Shown here piece after piece: positions 1 to 8,361 of a stretch of DNA of 64,000 nt. How positions within the stretch are numbered: the stretch's first letter is position 1; each line of letters starts with the position of its first letter. The position numbers and the translations under genes are program-made. Origin of the DNA: UBA9676 sp963837105 (GTDB lineage: Bacteria; Actinomycetota; Actinomycetes; Streptosporangiales; Streptosporangiaceae); the NCBI GenBank assembly GCA_963837105.1, contig CAWIMG010000035.1:1-64000 (forward strand). The letters run 5' to 3'. A model generated the notes under the pieces. That model had not been told where the DNA came from. It was given only the letters and a program-made list of their open reading frames with translations, and made no database searches.

Positions 1-246
1 ACCACCATGGCCTTCACAACGTTCTTCGAGGGCATCAGCCCATTCCCGGCCCGGGCGCTGCCCCGGCTGCACGCGCTGGGGCTGGCCGGGAAGGTGCTGC
101 TGGGCAGCGATTTCCCGAACATCCCCTACCCCTATGCCGAGCAGATTGCCGGGCTGGCCAGGCTGGATCTGGGCGAGCCCTGGCTGCGGGCGGTCTGCTG
201 GCAGAACGCGGCCGGCCTGTTCAGCCTGCCTGGATCTGGCTCATAG
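1..246 (+). CDS. Amidohydrolase (Amidohydro_2-like), C-terminal part
   Basis: The reading frame is open from the left edge, so this is the 3' end of a longer gene. The visible 80 or so residues contain LLGSDFPNIPYPY, which fits the last metal- or substrate-binding Asp of the TIM-barrel amidohydrolase fold, and the segment WLRAVCWQNAAGLF, which matches the usual closing helix (the N-AxxLF ending) of amidohydrolase family 2. Proteins of this family hydrolyse or decarboxylate small cyclic or amide substrates; the substrate cannot be told from this piece. An internal ATG at position 7 is probably not the start. No terminator is obvious after the stop. Confidence 0.6.
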   Translation, partial: TTMAFTTFFEGISPFPARALPRLHALGLAGKVLLGSDFPNIPYPYAEQIAGLARLDLGEPWLRAVCWQNAAGLFSLPGSGS

Positions 247-350
247 CTGGCTCAGAAGCTCTGCACACGGTCCGGAGAAGCCGCCTTGGTTACCTGCTGA
301 TAACGGACCGGCGGACAAGGAGCCGCCGGCGGCAACCGAAGGAGACCAAC

Positions 351-566
351 ATGACCGCGCTGGTGATCACCGGCATCCTGCTGACGATCCCGTTCCTGGT
401 GGCGTTCATCGCCATCCCGCTGTGGATGACCTTCCGGCGGCCGGAGACCGCGCCGGACCACAGCCAGGCGCACACCTACCTGCGGGCCCGTCAGGCGCTG
501 AAGCTGACCCCGGCCGGCTCGGACACCGCCTCCCTGGTGCGGGCCGAACTCACCAAGGCCGCATGA
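351..566 (+). CDS. Small single-pass membrane protein, function unknown
   Basis: This 71-residue protein has a strong ribosome site (AAGGAG about 7 bases before the ATG). Residues 4-27 form one hydrophobic helix (ITGILLTIPFLVAFIAIPLW), followed by a basic stretch (TFRRPE) and a polar C-terminal tail, so an N-out/C-in single-pass protein is likely. I do not recognise the family. It lies between an amidohydrolase and a membrane protein on the other strand and shares no operon with either. Confidence 0.6.
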   Translation: MTALVITGILLTIPFLVAFIAIPLWMTFRRPETAPDHSQAHTYLRARQALKLTPAGSDTASLVRAELTKAA

Positions 567-746
567 CCCGGCCGCCCGCTCGCCGGGCATCAGCAGTAGC
601 GGCGCCGCCGCGATGGTGACAGCGATGAGCCCACGTCCCGTCACCGTTGCGGCGGCGCTGAGCTTTCCGGCGGGCCAGGCCACGGGGCTGAGCCAATGGG
701 CCGGGCCGGTGGGCCGGGCAGGCGGGCCTGCGAGCCGCGCCGACGG

Positions 747-2855
747 TCAGGTCTGGGCCAGCCGGGGCCGCGACCGTAGCCCGGTGATGAATGCCAGTGC
801 GTACAGCACACCGATCACGATCAGGATGAACCGGTAGCCGGTGATCAGCGCGATGTACTCCAGCGTGCCGCCAACCATCGCTCCGAGCAGGTTCGCCGCG
901 AACGCCGTCCCGGCCGTCTCCACCCCAGCGAACCGCTGGGCGAAGACCAGGTTGGCCAGGAACACCGGCGCGAAGGCGAGTGCGCTGCCGGCCGCGAAGC
1001 GCAGCACCATCGGCAGATCGAGCAGCGCGTCCTGCGGTATCAGCCAGGCCAGCGCCAGCGCGGCGATCAGCGCCGTGTAGAGCACGGCGGGCCGGGGCAG
1101 CCGGAACCGGGCCGCGATTTCCACCGCCAGATAGACCGCCACCAGCACCCCGGCGAACACCAGTGCGTTGACGAACCAGGTAGCGCCGAACAGCAGCGCG
1201 AACTGGACCACGTTCTTGGTCTCCAGCAGCAGGAAGGCCGCGCCCATGAAGGCCAGGTCGATGAACCCGCCCATCCGCCGCAGCGAGCCGCCGCCGACCC
1301 GGACCAGCAGCAGCGACCCCAGCAGGATCAGGCCCAGCATCAGCAGGTAAGGCCGGGGGATGGTGTTGCCTGGCAGATAAGGGAACGGGTGGTCGTCGGT
1401 GGCCGGGGCGATGGCCGGGCCGTGCCACAGCGACGCGCAGCTGGGCACCTGCCCGCCTGCCCGGATGGTCAGCACCGACAGCCGCCTGCCGCCGAGAGGC
1501 GGCCCGACCTGGGCGCACGGGTCGCGGTGGAAGACGTCCGTGAGCGTGGTGGCGTACCGGTCGAACAGGAACGGCGCGTAGTAGTTGTACATCGCGAAGG
1601 TGCCACCGGCCGCGAGGTCGGCCCTGGCCGCGGCCACCGACTGCTCGGTGAGCAGGTAGCTCTCCAGCCGCAGCGCGCCCTGCCCGCTGAGCGCGACCAG
1701 TGAGTCCGGCAGCGCGAACACGATCAGGTTGTACTTGGTGTGGGTGTTCTGCAGGTAGGCGCGGCCGTCCGCGGTGTGCACGGTGAGCCGGGGGTTCTGG
1801 TACGGGTGGTCCGGGTGAGCCCGGCCGATCTTCGGCAGCAGCGGGTCGATCTCGACCGCGTCCACGTGCCGGGCGCCCTCGGCCAGCGCGACCGCGGCGT
1901 CGTTGCCGGTGCCCGCACCGATGATCAGCACGTTGGCCAGGTCCGCCCGGGCGATGTGCTGGTAGGGGTAGAAGTAGAACTTCTTCTGCACCCGCATCAC
2001 CGCCAGTGAGCGGGCCGCCTGGTAGGGGATGTTGTTCGCGGACACGTAGAGCGCGGGCGTGTGCCCACCGGTCTGCTGCACCGACAGCTTGTTGTACGGC
2101 GACCACTGCTGATGTGGCACGAACGACTCGCCGATCAGCAGCGCGGCCACCCCGGCCACGGCCAGCATCTGCCACCAGCGGACCCCTGGCAGCAGCAGCA
2201 CCGCCAGGCCGCCAGCCGCGATGATGCCCCACACGGCCGGGGGCAGATTCAGGAAGGCAAGGACGGAGAAGACCACGATGCCGGCGATGCTGCCCGCGAT
2301 GTCCAGCCGGTACGCGCTGAGCGGCCGGAACCGGACGAAGATCCGTGCCACCGCCTGCCCGAACCCGGCCATCACGGCGACCGTGAGCAGGAACACCACG
2401 CCCAGGCTGACCGGCTGTGGCAGCGTGGGGGAGCCGTGCAGGCCCTGCAGCGGATGCGGGCCGGACAGCGACTGCAGGATCACCGGGAACGCGAGCACGA
2501 AGCCGACCAGGCCGAGCAGCGTCACCGGCGTCCAGCGCAGGTAGTCCCGGCTGGACCGGGCGTTCAGGAACCCGATGCCGATGCCGAGGAAACTGGCCAG
2601 CAGCACGAAGTTGGTCGCCCTGGTCACGTAGACGTTGTTGGCGGTGACCCAGCGGATCAGGGCGAGCTCGGCAAAGAGCATCACGAAGCTGGCGAAGACC
2701 AGTTGTGCCTGCTCACGGCGCGGTGGCGGCTGGCTGCTGGCGGGCGGCGGGGCGGGCTGGGCACTGATCGGGCTCTCCGACCCGGCGGCGCTGTCGCTGA
2801 GTGCGGAGGGCTTCTCGGTTTCCACCGTGTCACCGTAGCCCAAAGCAACGGTCAT
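747..2855 (-). CDS. Membrane protein with spermidine-synthase-like methyltransferase-fold domain
   Basis: The 702-residue protein begins with a Ser/Pro/Ala-rich cytosolic stretch (about residues 1-45). Several membrane helices follow, then a Rossmann domain containing LIIGAGTGNDAAVAL and VDAVEIDPLLPKIG, which fit the nucleotide/aminopropyl-donor loop and the acidic loop of SpeE-type enzymes. A further helical membrane region closes the protein. Usual SpeE proteins are about 300 residues and soluble; this is the long membrane-anchored type seen in many bacteria, whose substrate is unproven. There is no clear ribosome site before the ATG; a GTG ten codons further in is a possible alternative start. 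The gene stands alone on this strand. An agmatine deiminase and an amine oxidase lie 13-15 kb away, but a shared polyamine role is only a guess. Confidence 0.7.
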   Translation of the reverse strand: MTVALGYGDTVETEKPSALSDSAAGSESPISAQPAPPPASSQPPPRREQAQLVFASFVMLFAELALIRWVTANNVYVTRATNFVLLASFLGIGIGFLNARSSRDYLRWTPVTLLGLVGFVLAFPVILQSLSGPHPLQGLHGSPTLPQPVSLGVVFLLTVAVMAGFGQAVARIFVRFRPLSAYRLDIAGSIAGIVVFSVLAFLNLPPAVWGIIAAGGLAVLLLPGVRWWQMLAVAGVAALLIGESFVPHQQWSPYNKLSVQQTGGHTPALYVSANNIPYQAARSLAVMRVQKKFYFYPYQHIARADLANVLIIGAGTGNDAAVALAEGARHVDAVEIDPLLPKIGRAHPDHPYQNPRLTVHTADGRAYLQNTHTKYNLIVFALPDSLVALSGQGALRLESYLLTEQSVAAARADLAAGGTFAMYNYYAPFLFDRYATTLTDVFHRDPCAQVGPPLGGRRLSVLTIRAGGQVPSCASLWHGPAIAPATDDHPFPYLPGNTIPRPYLLMLGLILLGSLLLVRVGGGSLRRMGGFIDLAFMGAAFLLLETKNVVQFALLFGATWFVNALVFAGVLVAVYLAVEIAARFRLPRPAVLYTALIAALALAWLIPQDALLDLPMVLRFAAGSALAFAPVFLANLVFAQRFAGVETAGTAFAANLLGAMVGGTLEYIALITGYRFILIVIGVLYALAFITGLRSRPRLAQT

Positions 2856-2986
2856 GAATCAGGAAAGAGATGTGGTGGCCGGGGAGCGGGTGGGTGGCGC
2901 CGGCCGCGGCCCGGGGCAGGTGCCGGGTCGTGGCCGGGAACCGCAGCGGGCACGCCCGGGCTCCATGGACAGGCGCGCCCTGCCGG

Positions 2987-4063
2987 TTACCCCGGTGCGG
3001 TCAGTCGGCCCGCACCCCGGACACACCCACAACCACGGACCATCCCCAACGAAAGTTCACCGGCCCTGCCCTTTCCCGGCCCGGGCCTGTTCCGGTGCCG
3101 GGGAGCGGGGCGCGCGGTGCCGGCCGCCGCGGGCGGGCGGGCCTGCATAGGCGGGGCCTGATAGGCGGGGCCTGCATGGACGGGGCTGGCATGGACGGGG
3201 CTGGCATGGACGGGACTGGGATGGCGGGACGGGTGGACGGGCTGGGAGGGGTGGCCGGCGCCGGGCCCGGCCGGTACCGCTACCGGGCCGGTGTCCTTGC
3301 CGCTGACGGCGAGGTAGCCGACCATGCCGATGATGATGACGGTGAGGACCAGGCTGACCGGGCCCCACCCGAACCCGAGGCCGCCCCGCCAGTGCGGGAC
3401 CGATGCCCAGTCCGCCAGGGACGCGCCGAGTGGCCGGGTGAGGACGTAGGCGGACCAGAACGCCGCGATCCCGTTCAGCCCCAGCCACCGGTAGCCGATC
3501 CCGGGAATCGCGATCAAAACCGCGAACACCACCGCCGACGTGAAGTAGCCCAGGCCCAAGGTGGCGGCGGTCAGATCGCCGACGGCGGTGCCGAGCGCGA
3601 AGGTGGCCATGACGGTGGCCCAGTAGAACGTCTCCCGGCGGCGCGTGTAAATGCTGTGGATGGACAGGGTCCGTTCAGATGCGTACCAGGCCATGAAGAT
3701 CATCGCGAGGATGATGGCGAAGCAGGTACTGGTCACCGGGTAGGGAATGCCGAACTGGACATGCAGGACGTCGGCCGCCATCGTGCCGGAGACGGCCACC
3801 ATGACCACGGCCAGCCAGTAGACCCAGGTCGAGTAGGTCCGGCGGAAGAACTGCAGCGCCAGTGCCACCGCCAGGCCCAGCGCGCCGAGGCAGACAGCGA
3901 TCACCGGGTTCATCCGGTGCACCAGGAAGTCCGAGGTGGATTCGCCCATGGCGGTGGTCAGCACCTTGGTGATCCAGAAGAGAGCCGTCACCTCTGGCAC
4001 CTTGCTGGCCGGGTGCCGGCCGCTAGATGGCAGCCGGGCAGGCCGCCGCCGTGCGGTCGTCAT
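2987..4063 (-). CDS. COG4705-type polytopic membrane protein with a repeat-derived tail
   Basis: The start SSGRHPASKVPEVTALFWITKVLTTAMGES matches the conserved opening of the uncharacterised COG4705 membrane-anchored family (K-PEVT-FWI-KVL-TTxGE-xxD). About eight hydrophobic helices follow up to roughly residue 235. The rest is a low-complexity tail in which SPVHA is repeated three times and runs on into GPAYQ and APPMQ, then a Pro/Arg/Gly-rich end that looks like non-selected reading through a repeat array. One repeat unit is 14 rather than 15 bases, so the original C-terminus may have been in another frame. The ATG at 4063 may be too early; the family normally begins a few residues before KVPEVT. 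Function unknown; some relatives have been linked to metal homeostasis, which nothing here tests. Confidence 0.7.
   Translation of the reverse strand: MTTARRRPARLPSSGRHPASKVPEVTALFWITKVLTTAMGESTSDFLVHRMNPVIAVCLGALGLAVALALQFFRRTYSTWVYWLAVVMVAVSGTMAADVLHVQFGIPYPVTSTCFAIILAMIFMAWYASERTLSIHSIYTRRRETFYWATVMATFALGTAVGDLTAATLGLGYFTSAVVFAVLIAIPGIGYRWLGLNGIAAFWSAYVLTRPLGASLADWASVPHWRGGLGFGWGPVSLVLTVIIIGMVGYLAVSGKDTGPVAVPAGPGAGHPSQPVHPSRHPSPVHASPVHASPVHAGPAYQAPPMQARPPAAAGTARPAPRHRNRPGPGKGRAGELSLGMVRGCGCVRGAGRLTAPG
3146..3219. repeat. 15-bp tandem repeat (minisatellite), five units
   Basis: Five head-to-tail units of CATGGACGGGGCTGG or the variant CATAGGCGGGGCCTG can be read here; the second unit lacks one base (14 bp). 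The array lies inside the 3' end of the membrane protein gene and codes for SPVHA-type repeats on the minus strand. The 14-base unit shifts the frame, so array length change would alter the protein tail. Confidence 0.85.
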
Positions 4064-4158
4064 GGCCCGCAGTATCGCAACTGCAAGCCCTGGCGTCCGT
4101 CAGGTCCCCGCAAAGCCTCGGCCAACCTGGGCCGCGGCGGAGCGCGGCCGGGCCGGGA

Positions 4159-4914
4159 TCAGCCCTTGGTGAAGGACGTCAGTTCTTCCCCGCTGACCAC
4201 CGTGCCGTTCGTCGTCACCTGGGATTTCACCGGGCCAACACCGGGTGCGAGCCAGTTCCGGATCCCGATCTTGACGGTAAACCCGGCGATCGACTCTGAC
4301 ACGGTGTCCTGGACGATCGTGGCGTGATAGGTGCCCGCCGGCACGGTGACGCTGGCCGAGCCCAGGCCCCTGACCGTCACGTGCGCGGTGAAGGTATGGC
4401 TCTGGCCCGCGACCGAGGCGGCCACCACAATCGTGCTCGTCGCCGGCTGGCCGGATTCGATGACCGCCTGGCTCGGCCACACGATGCCACCCGACTTCAC
4501 ATGGACCGTGGTGCTGCCGATCGAGGTCAGCGGCATGGTAATCGTGCCGCCCGAGCCGAACAGGAGCGTCTCAGTGGTCGTCGCGCCGTTGAAAGTGTGC
4601 GTGGCGGTCACCTGGTTGCCGCCGGACACCGGCGCCACCTTGATGATCTTGTCAACCGTGGTGCCGGTGCTCAGCCCGGTGGTGGTGAGCTTGTACGTCC
4701 AGGTGTTGCCCACCGCGATCGGGTACAAGCTGGTGCCGGTGAACGAACTGCCGCCAGCCGGGGCGGCGGCGCTGGACGAGGCGTTCGCCGCCGGGGAAGC
4801 AGGCGAGGTCACCGGCGTCGAGGCGGCGCCGGACCCGCAGCCGGCCACCCCGGCCACAGCCAGCAGCGCGGCGCCGGCGAGGGCCGCGCGCGAGGTCAAG
4901 CCACAACGGTTCAT
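4159..4914 (-). CDS. Secreted lipoprotein of unknown function
   Basis: The 251-residue product starts with a basic n-region and a hydrophobic core ending in the lipobox VAGC (Cys about residue 26), so it should be lipid-anchored outside the membrane. A Ser/Ala/Pro linker (about 27-57) leads to a domain with regular beta-strand pattern that begins LYPIAVGNTWTYKLTTT. That opening resembles the small lipoproteins of Gram-positive bacteria whose domain begins YPLxxGxxWxY. No catalytic residues are evident. It is transcribed towards the COG4705 gene with about 95 bases between them, so they could be co-transcribed, but no functional tie is visible. Confidence 0.7.
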   Translation of the reverse strand: MNRCGLTSRAALAGAALLAVAGVAGCGSGAASTPVTSPASPAANASSSAAAPAGGSSFTGTSLYPIAVGNTWTYKLTTTGLSTGTTVDKIIKVAPVSGGNQVTATHTFNGATTTETLLFGSGGTITMPLTSIGSTTVHVKSGGIVWPSQAVIESGQPATSTIVVAASVAGQSHTFTAHVTVRGLGSASVTVPAGTYHATIVQDTVSESIAGFTVKIGIRNWLAPGVGPVKSQVTTNGTVVSGEELTSFTKG

Positions 4915-5264
4915 GTCGTCAACCTTTCGTTAATTCCGAGGGGATGCTACGCGCGGCGGGGACGGTGCACTGGCTGATCGGCCGGCCGCCTGCCGCCGGT
5001 CCCCGCCCGGCCGCCGATCCTGCCCGCCCGCGGGCCGGATCACTCGTTGCTGGGGTGCAGGGTGAAGGCGCCGATGCCCTTGAAGACCTCTTCACTCCCG
5101 CCGACCGCGGGGCGCAGACCGGATGCTCCGCCCGGGCGGAACTGGCCGGGCGGAACTGGCCGGGCAGCCTGCCTGTGGCTGGCATGAAATAGCCGGGCCG
5201 GTGCCGGCGCTGTGTATAGCGGGTTCCCCGGCCAAGCCGGGCCGGGACCCGCGAAGGAGCTGAG
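4915..5264. other. Divergent intergenic region with a leader hairpin before msrB
   Basis: This 350-base gap separates the divergent lipoprotein and msrB genes and must hold both promoters; no strong -35/-10 pair stands out, though TATAGC at about 5215 is a possible -10. A GC-rich imperfect hairpin (arms beginning GCGGGT at 5219 and ending ACCCGC at about 5252, with two bulged bases) ends just before the msrB ribosome site. It could protect or attenuate the msrB leader. Confidence 0.4.
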
Positions 5265-5732
5265 ATGCCGGATACCTATCACAAGGACCCGCAGGCGGTG
5301 GCCCGGCTGACGCAAGCGCAGTACCAGGTCACCCAGGAGGGTGCCACCGAGCCGCCGTTCCGCAACGAGTACTGGGACAACTCGCGGCCCGGCATCTATG
5401 TGGATGCCGTGTCCGGCGAGCCGCTGTTCGCCTCCGTCAGCAAGTTCGACAGCCATAGCGGCTGGCCGAGCTTCACGGTGCCGATCGAGCCCGGCAACAT
5501 CACCAGGAAGCGGGACTTCAGCCATGGCATGATCCGGACCGAGGTCCGGTCGGCGCACGGTGACAGCCATCTCGGCCATGTGTTCCGGGACGGCCCCGCG
5601 GACCAGGGTGGCCTGCGGTACTGCATCAACTCGGCGGCGCTGCGGTTCGTCCCGCTCGATGACCTGGAGCGGGAAGGCTACGGCGCCTATCGCAAGCTGT
5701 TCGAGAGCACCGACGATGCGAGGAGTGCATGA
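5265..5732 (+). CDS. msrB: Peptide-methionine (R)-S-oxide reductase
   Basis: MsrB reduces the R epimer of methionine sulfoxide in oxidised proteins, usually with thioredoxin as reductant, in the cytosol. The 155-residue length is normal. The catalytic Cys sits in RYCINSAAL (Cys120), with the conserved SGWPSF, HGDSHLGHVF and IRTEV segments before it. The two CxxC zinc motifs of many MsrBs are missing: where GIYVCxxCxxPLF is expected the protein has GIYVDAVSGEPLF, so this is the zinc-free form. The start is set by GAAGGAG about 6 bases upstream. The stop overlaps the msrA start (ATGA), so the two are translationally coupled and together cover both sulfoxide epimers. Confidence 0.95.
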   Translation: MPDTYHKDPQAVARLTQAQYQVTQEGATEPPFRNEYWDNSRPGIYVDAVSGEPLFASVSKFDSHSGWPSFTVPIEPGNITRKRDFSHGMIRTEVRSAHGDSHLGHVFRDGPADQGGLRYCINSAALRFVPLDDLEREGYGAYRKLFESTDDARSA

Positions 5733-6256
5733 CGATGAGTGGCAACGTGGAGAAGGCCATCCTGGCGGGCGGCTGCTTCTGGGGCGTGCAGGACCTCATC
5801 CGCAGGCGCCCCGGGGTGATCTCGACCCGGGTGGGTTACACCGGCGGCGATGTGCCCAACGCGACGTACCGGCACCACGGCAGTCACGCGGAGGCCATCG
5901 AGATCATCTTCGACCCGGCGCAGATCTCCTACCGGGACCTGCTCGAGTTCTTCTTCCAGATCCACGACCCGACCACCCGGAACCGGCAGGGCAACGACAT
6001 CGGGACCAGCTACCGTTCAGCCATCTTCTACACCAGTGACGCGCAGAAGCAGGTCGCCGAGGACACCATCGCCGATGTGGACGCCTCGGGCCTGTGGCCG
6101 GGCAAGGTGGTCACCGAGGTGGCGCCCGCCGGGCCGTTCTGGGAGGCCGAGCCGGAGCACCAGGACTACCTGGAGAGGTACCCGGCCGGCTACACCTGCC
6201 ACTTCGTCCGGCCGGGCTGGAAGCTGCCGCACCGCGCGGACCAGGTCGCCCAGTAA
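5729..6256 (+). CDS. msrA: Peptide-methionine (S)-S-oxide reductase
   Basis: MsrA reduces the S epimer of methionine sulfoxide. The 175-residue product carries the catalytic motif GGCFWGVQ (Cys16), VGYTGG and the family segments HAEAIEIIFDP, LLEFFFQIHDPTT and GNDIGTSYRSAIF. The chain stops soon after the core, and no resolving Cys motif of the longer MsrA forms is evident at the C-terminus. The ATG overlaps the msrB stop by four bases; a second ATG two codons later is also usable. Together with msrB it forms a two-gene oxidative-damage repair operon. The next gene runs convergently with only 13 bases between stops. Confidence 0.96.
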   Translation: MTMSGNVEKAILAGGCFWGVQDLIRRRPGVISTRVGYTGGDVPNATYRHHGSHAEAIEIIFDPAQISYRDLLEFFFQIHDPTTRNRQGNDIGTSYRSAIFYTSDAQKQVAEDTIADVDASGLWPGKVVTEVAPAGPFWEAEPEHQDYLERYPAGYTCHFVRPGWKLPHRADQVAQ

Positions 6257-6269
6257 CCGGTCACGCGGC

Positions 6270-7643
6270 TCAGCAGCGGGGGATGGGCTTGCTGTAGCTG
6301 GTCTTGCCCGGGGTGGCGAGGTAGTAGTCGGAGACGTACGCGCCGTCTCTGAGCTTGTCCCAGACCCTGGTGGTGCCGACGGCGCTGCCGGACTGCTGGC
6401 ACCATGCCCAGGCGAGAGCGCCGCCGGGCAGCTGGCCGGTCACCGGGTAGGAGGTGCCCGGCCCCGATCGCTCGTTGACCCCAGCGCTGGCGCTCACCTG
6501 GTAGGGGTACTGGCAGCGGGTGAGCGGGGCGCTGTAACCGGTGCTGGACGGGGTGTCCACCCGGAAGTCGGTCAGGTAGCTGCCGTCGGCCAGCTTGTCC
6601 CACACCCGGGTGGAGCCGAAGACCGATCCCGGGGTCTGGCAGACCACGGTGACGCCTGCTCCCGCCGGGTAGGTCCGCACCGCTGGGTAGGTCCCGCCCG
6701 GCCCGGTGCGTGCGATGGCCCGGTTGCTGCCGCTGGTCACGTGGTAGCCGAAGGCGGTGGTGGCCACCGGTGCGTCCAGGTTGTCGGCGTCGATGGCCAG
6801 GGTGACGCCGCCATAGGTCGCGCTGAAGTCGGCCTGGTACTGCTTGGCCCGCTGGCGAACCGCCCACAGGCTGTTCCCGATGCCAGCCCACCCGGTCAGC
6901 GCCGGGTTCATGTCATAACGGGCGATCCAGAGCGCGTCCGGCCGGGCATAGGCGGCCGAGTTGTAGACCGCCGCGAGATCCTGGGCGCCCAGGTTGAGGT
7001 TCTCGTAGACACCCGAGACGTAGCCGAGTTTGTGCAGCTGCCTGGTCCAGGCGGACAGGAAGGTGAGCACCGCGGTCCGGCAGGACGTGTCGCCGGTGGT
7101 GTAGTGCTCCATGTCGTAGTAGATCGCGCTGCCACTGACCATGCCCAGTGCGGTGATCTGCTGGACCGCGTTGCCGGCCGCCCAGGTGCCCTCGGCCGCC
7201 GCCTGTGCCGGGACGATCTTCAGGTCGGTGGTCTTGCCGCCGCAGGGCGCCTGCCGGCCTTTGAAGATGGGAATCAGCCGCCAGCCCAGCGCTGAGACAG
7301 AGCCGGCCCAGCTGCTGGTGAGTTCCGGCTGGGCGCAGGTCCGGTTCTGCCCACCCACATAGATCCCGATGGCGTGGTAGGGCGACGCGCCCCATGCCTG
7401 CATGTCAGCCAGGGCCGGGGCGGTACAGGTATCGAACGCGAGCCCGCTGTAGCTGGTCGCGCTGGCCGGGGCGGGATAGGAGACCGTGGTGGAGGGGTCA
7501 GCCGGCGCGGCGGGTGTGACGAGTGCCGGGGTGGCCTGTGCGGGGGTAGCCAGTGCGGGGATGGCCAGCAGCATCGCGGCCGCGGCTGCCGTGATGGCGA
7601 TGACGGTCCGGGCCGCCCGGGCGGGGTAGGTGCGGCGGGGCAT
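6270..7643 (-). CDS. Secreted DUF1906 (glycoside-hydrolase-like) protein with two SH3-type repeats
   Basis: Taking the ATG at 7643, the product has a basic n-region (MPRRTYPARAARTVIA), a long hydrophobic core and an Ala-rich cleavage region, so it is exported. A DUF1906 domain follows, from YSGLAFDTCTAPALADMQAW to about AIDADNLDAP. It is related to the lysozyme-like fold of mycobacterial Rv2525c, with IYYDMEHY as the likely acidic active-site strand. Two SH3b-type repeats close the protein; each has an AxxRxGPGxxYP opening and the shared segment TRVWDKLxDGxYxxDY/F. SH3b repeats usually bind cell wall, so a wall-acting hydrolase is likely. An upstream in-frame start at 7703 exists but would bury the signal peptide. 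Confidence 0.8.
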   Translation of the reverse strand: MPRRTYPARAARTVIAITAAAAAMLLAIPALATPAQATPALVTPAAPADPSTTVSYPAPASATSYSGLAFDTCTAPALADMQAWGASPYHAIGIYVGGQNRTCAQPELTSSWAGSVSALGWRLIPIFKGRQAPCGGKTTDLKIVPAQAAAEGTWAAGNAVQQITALGMVSGSAIYYDMEHYTTGDTSCRTAVLTFLSAWTRQLHKLGYVSGVYENLNLGAQDLAAVYNSAAYARPDALWIARYDMNPALTGWAGIGNSLWAVRQRAKQYQADFSATYGGVTLAIDADNLDAPVATTAFGYHVTSGSNRAIARTGPGGTYPAVRTYPAGAGVTVVCQTPGSVFGSTRVWDKLADGSYLTDFRVDTPSSTGYSAPLTRCQYPYQVSASAGVNERSGPGTSYPVTGQLPGGALAWAWCQQSGSAVGTTRVWDKLRDGAYVSDYYLATPGKTSYSKPIPRC

Positions 7644-7809
7644 GGCGGTCACGTCCTGAACGGCCTGCTGGGAACAGTCACCCCTCACCGTCGCCCGGCC
7701 CACCGGCCCGGGCCAGGGCCGATGGTCCCGGGCGGGTGGCCCGGACCGCCCGGCCGCCAGGGCCTCCGGTCCCTACTCCGAGGACCCGCGGCGGCCACAT
7801 TGTTCTGTT

Positions 7810-8361
7810 GTGAACGTTCAGGGGGAAATGACCCGGCTGGCGGTGCGGGGAGATACGGAAGATGCCCGTGCCGCCCGGCAGGGACAGGTCATCGATCAGC
7901 TCCGGGCGCTGGCGCGGAGCCTGCGCCGCCAGCAGGTGGCGCTGGCCGCGGGCCGGGGTTTCCCGATGTCCGGCGCGTACTTCGCGCTGCTGCCGGAGAT
8001 CGCCGCGCATCCTGGGGTGACGGTCAGTGAGCTTGCCCGGCTGACCGGGCTGCCCAAGAGCCGGGTGTCGGTCCTGGCCACCCGGCTGCTGGCGGAACGG
8101 GTCGTCCGCAAAGACCCCGATGAGCATGACAGCCGCCTGGTTCTGCTCACTCTCACCGAGGCGGGCCGTCGCCGCGCCGAGGCGTGGTCGGCCGCGAGCC
8201 GGCAGGCCATCGGGCGGCTGCTGGAGCCACTTAGCGATGAGGAGCTTGCCGCCATCGGAAGCGGGCTGGTGACGCTCCAGCGAGCGTTCCGGCAGGCGGA
8301 GGAGCAAGGCCAGGAAGGACAGCGGACGCGCGGGCTCCCGGGAGGCGGGCCGCCATGCTGA
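7810..8361 (+). CDS. MarR-family transcriptional regulator
   Basis: The product has the winged-helix layout of MarR proteins: GVTVSELARLTGLPKSRVSVLATRLLAERVV is the helix-turn-helix and recognition helix, and DEHDSRLVLLTLTEAGR is the wing, flanked by dimer helices. The GTG at 7810 has no clear ribosome site, whereas the ATG at 7828 is preceded by GGGGGA, so the true start may be 7828. GTTC and GAAC half-sites (7802-7805 and 7812-7815) near the start could be part of an autoregulatory operator. It overlaps the first ABC exporter gene by 7 bases, so it very likely controls that exporter, the usual arrangement for MarR-ABC multidrug efflux loci. Confidence 0.88.
   Translation: MNVQGEMTRLAVRGDTEDARAARQGQVIDQLRALARSLRRQQVALAAGRGFPMSGAYFALLPEIAAHPGVTVSELARLTGLPKSRVSVLATRLLAERVVRKDPDEHDSRLVLLTLTEAGRRRAEAWSAASRQAIGRLLEPLSDEELAAIGSGLVTLQRAFRQAEEQGQEGQRTRGLPGGGPPC

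Noticed and set aside
550..2232. Long Arg/Gly/Pro-rich reading frames opposite the spermidine-synthase-like gene
   Set aside because: They are antisense shadows of a well-supported gene in very GC-rich DNA, with no family features.
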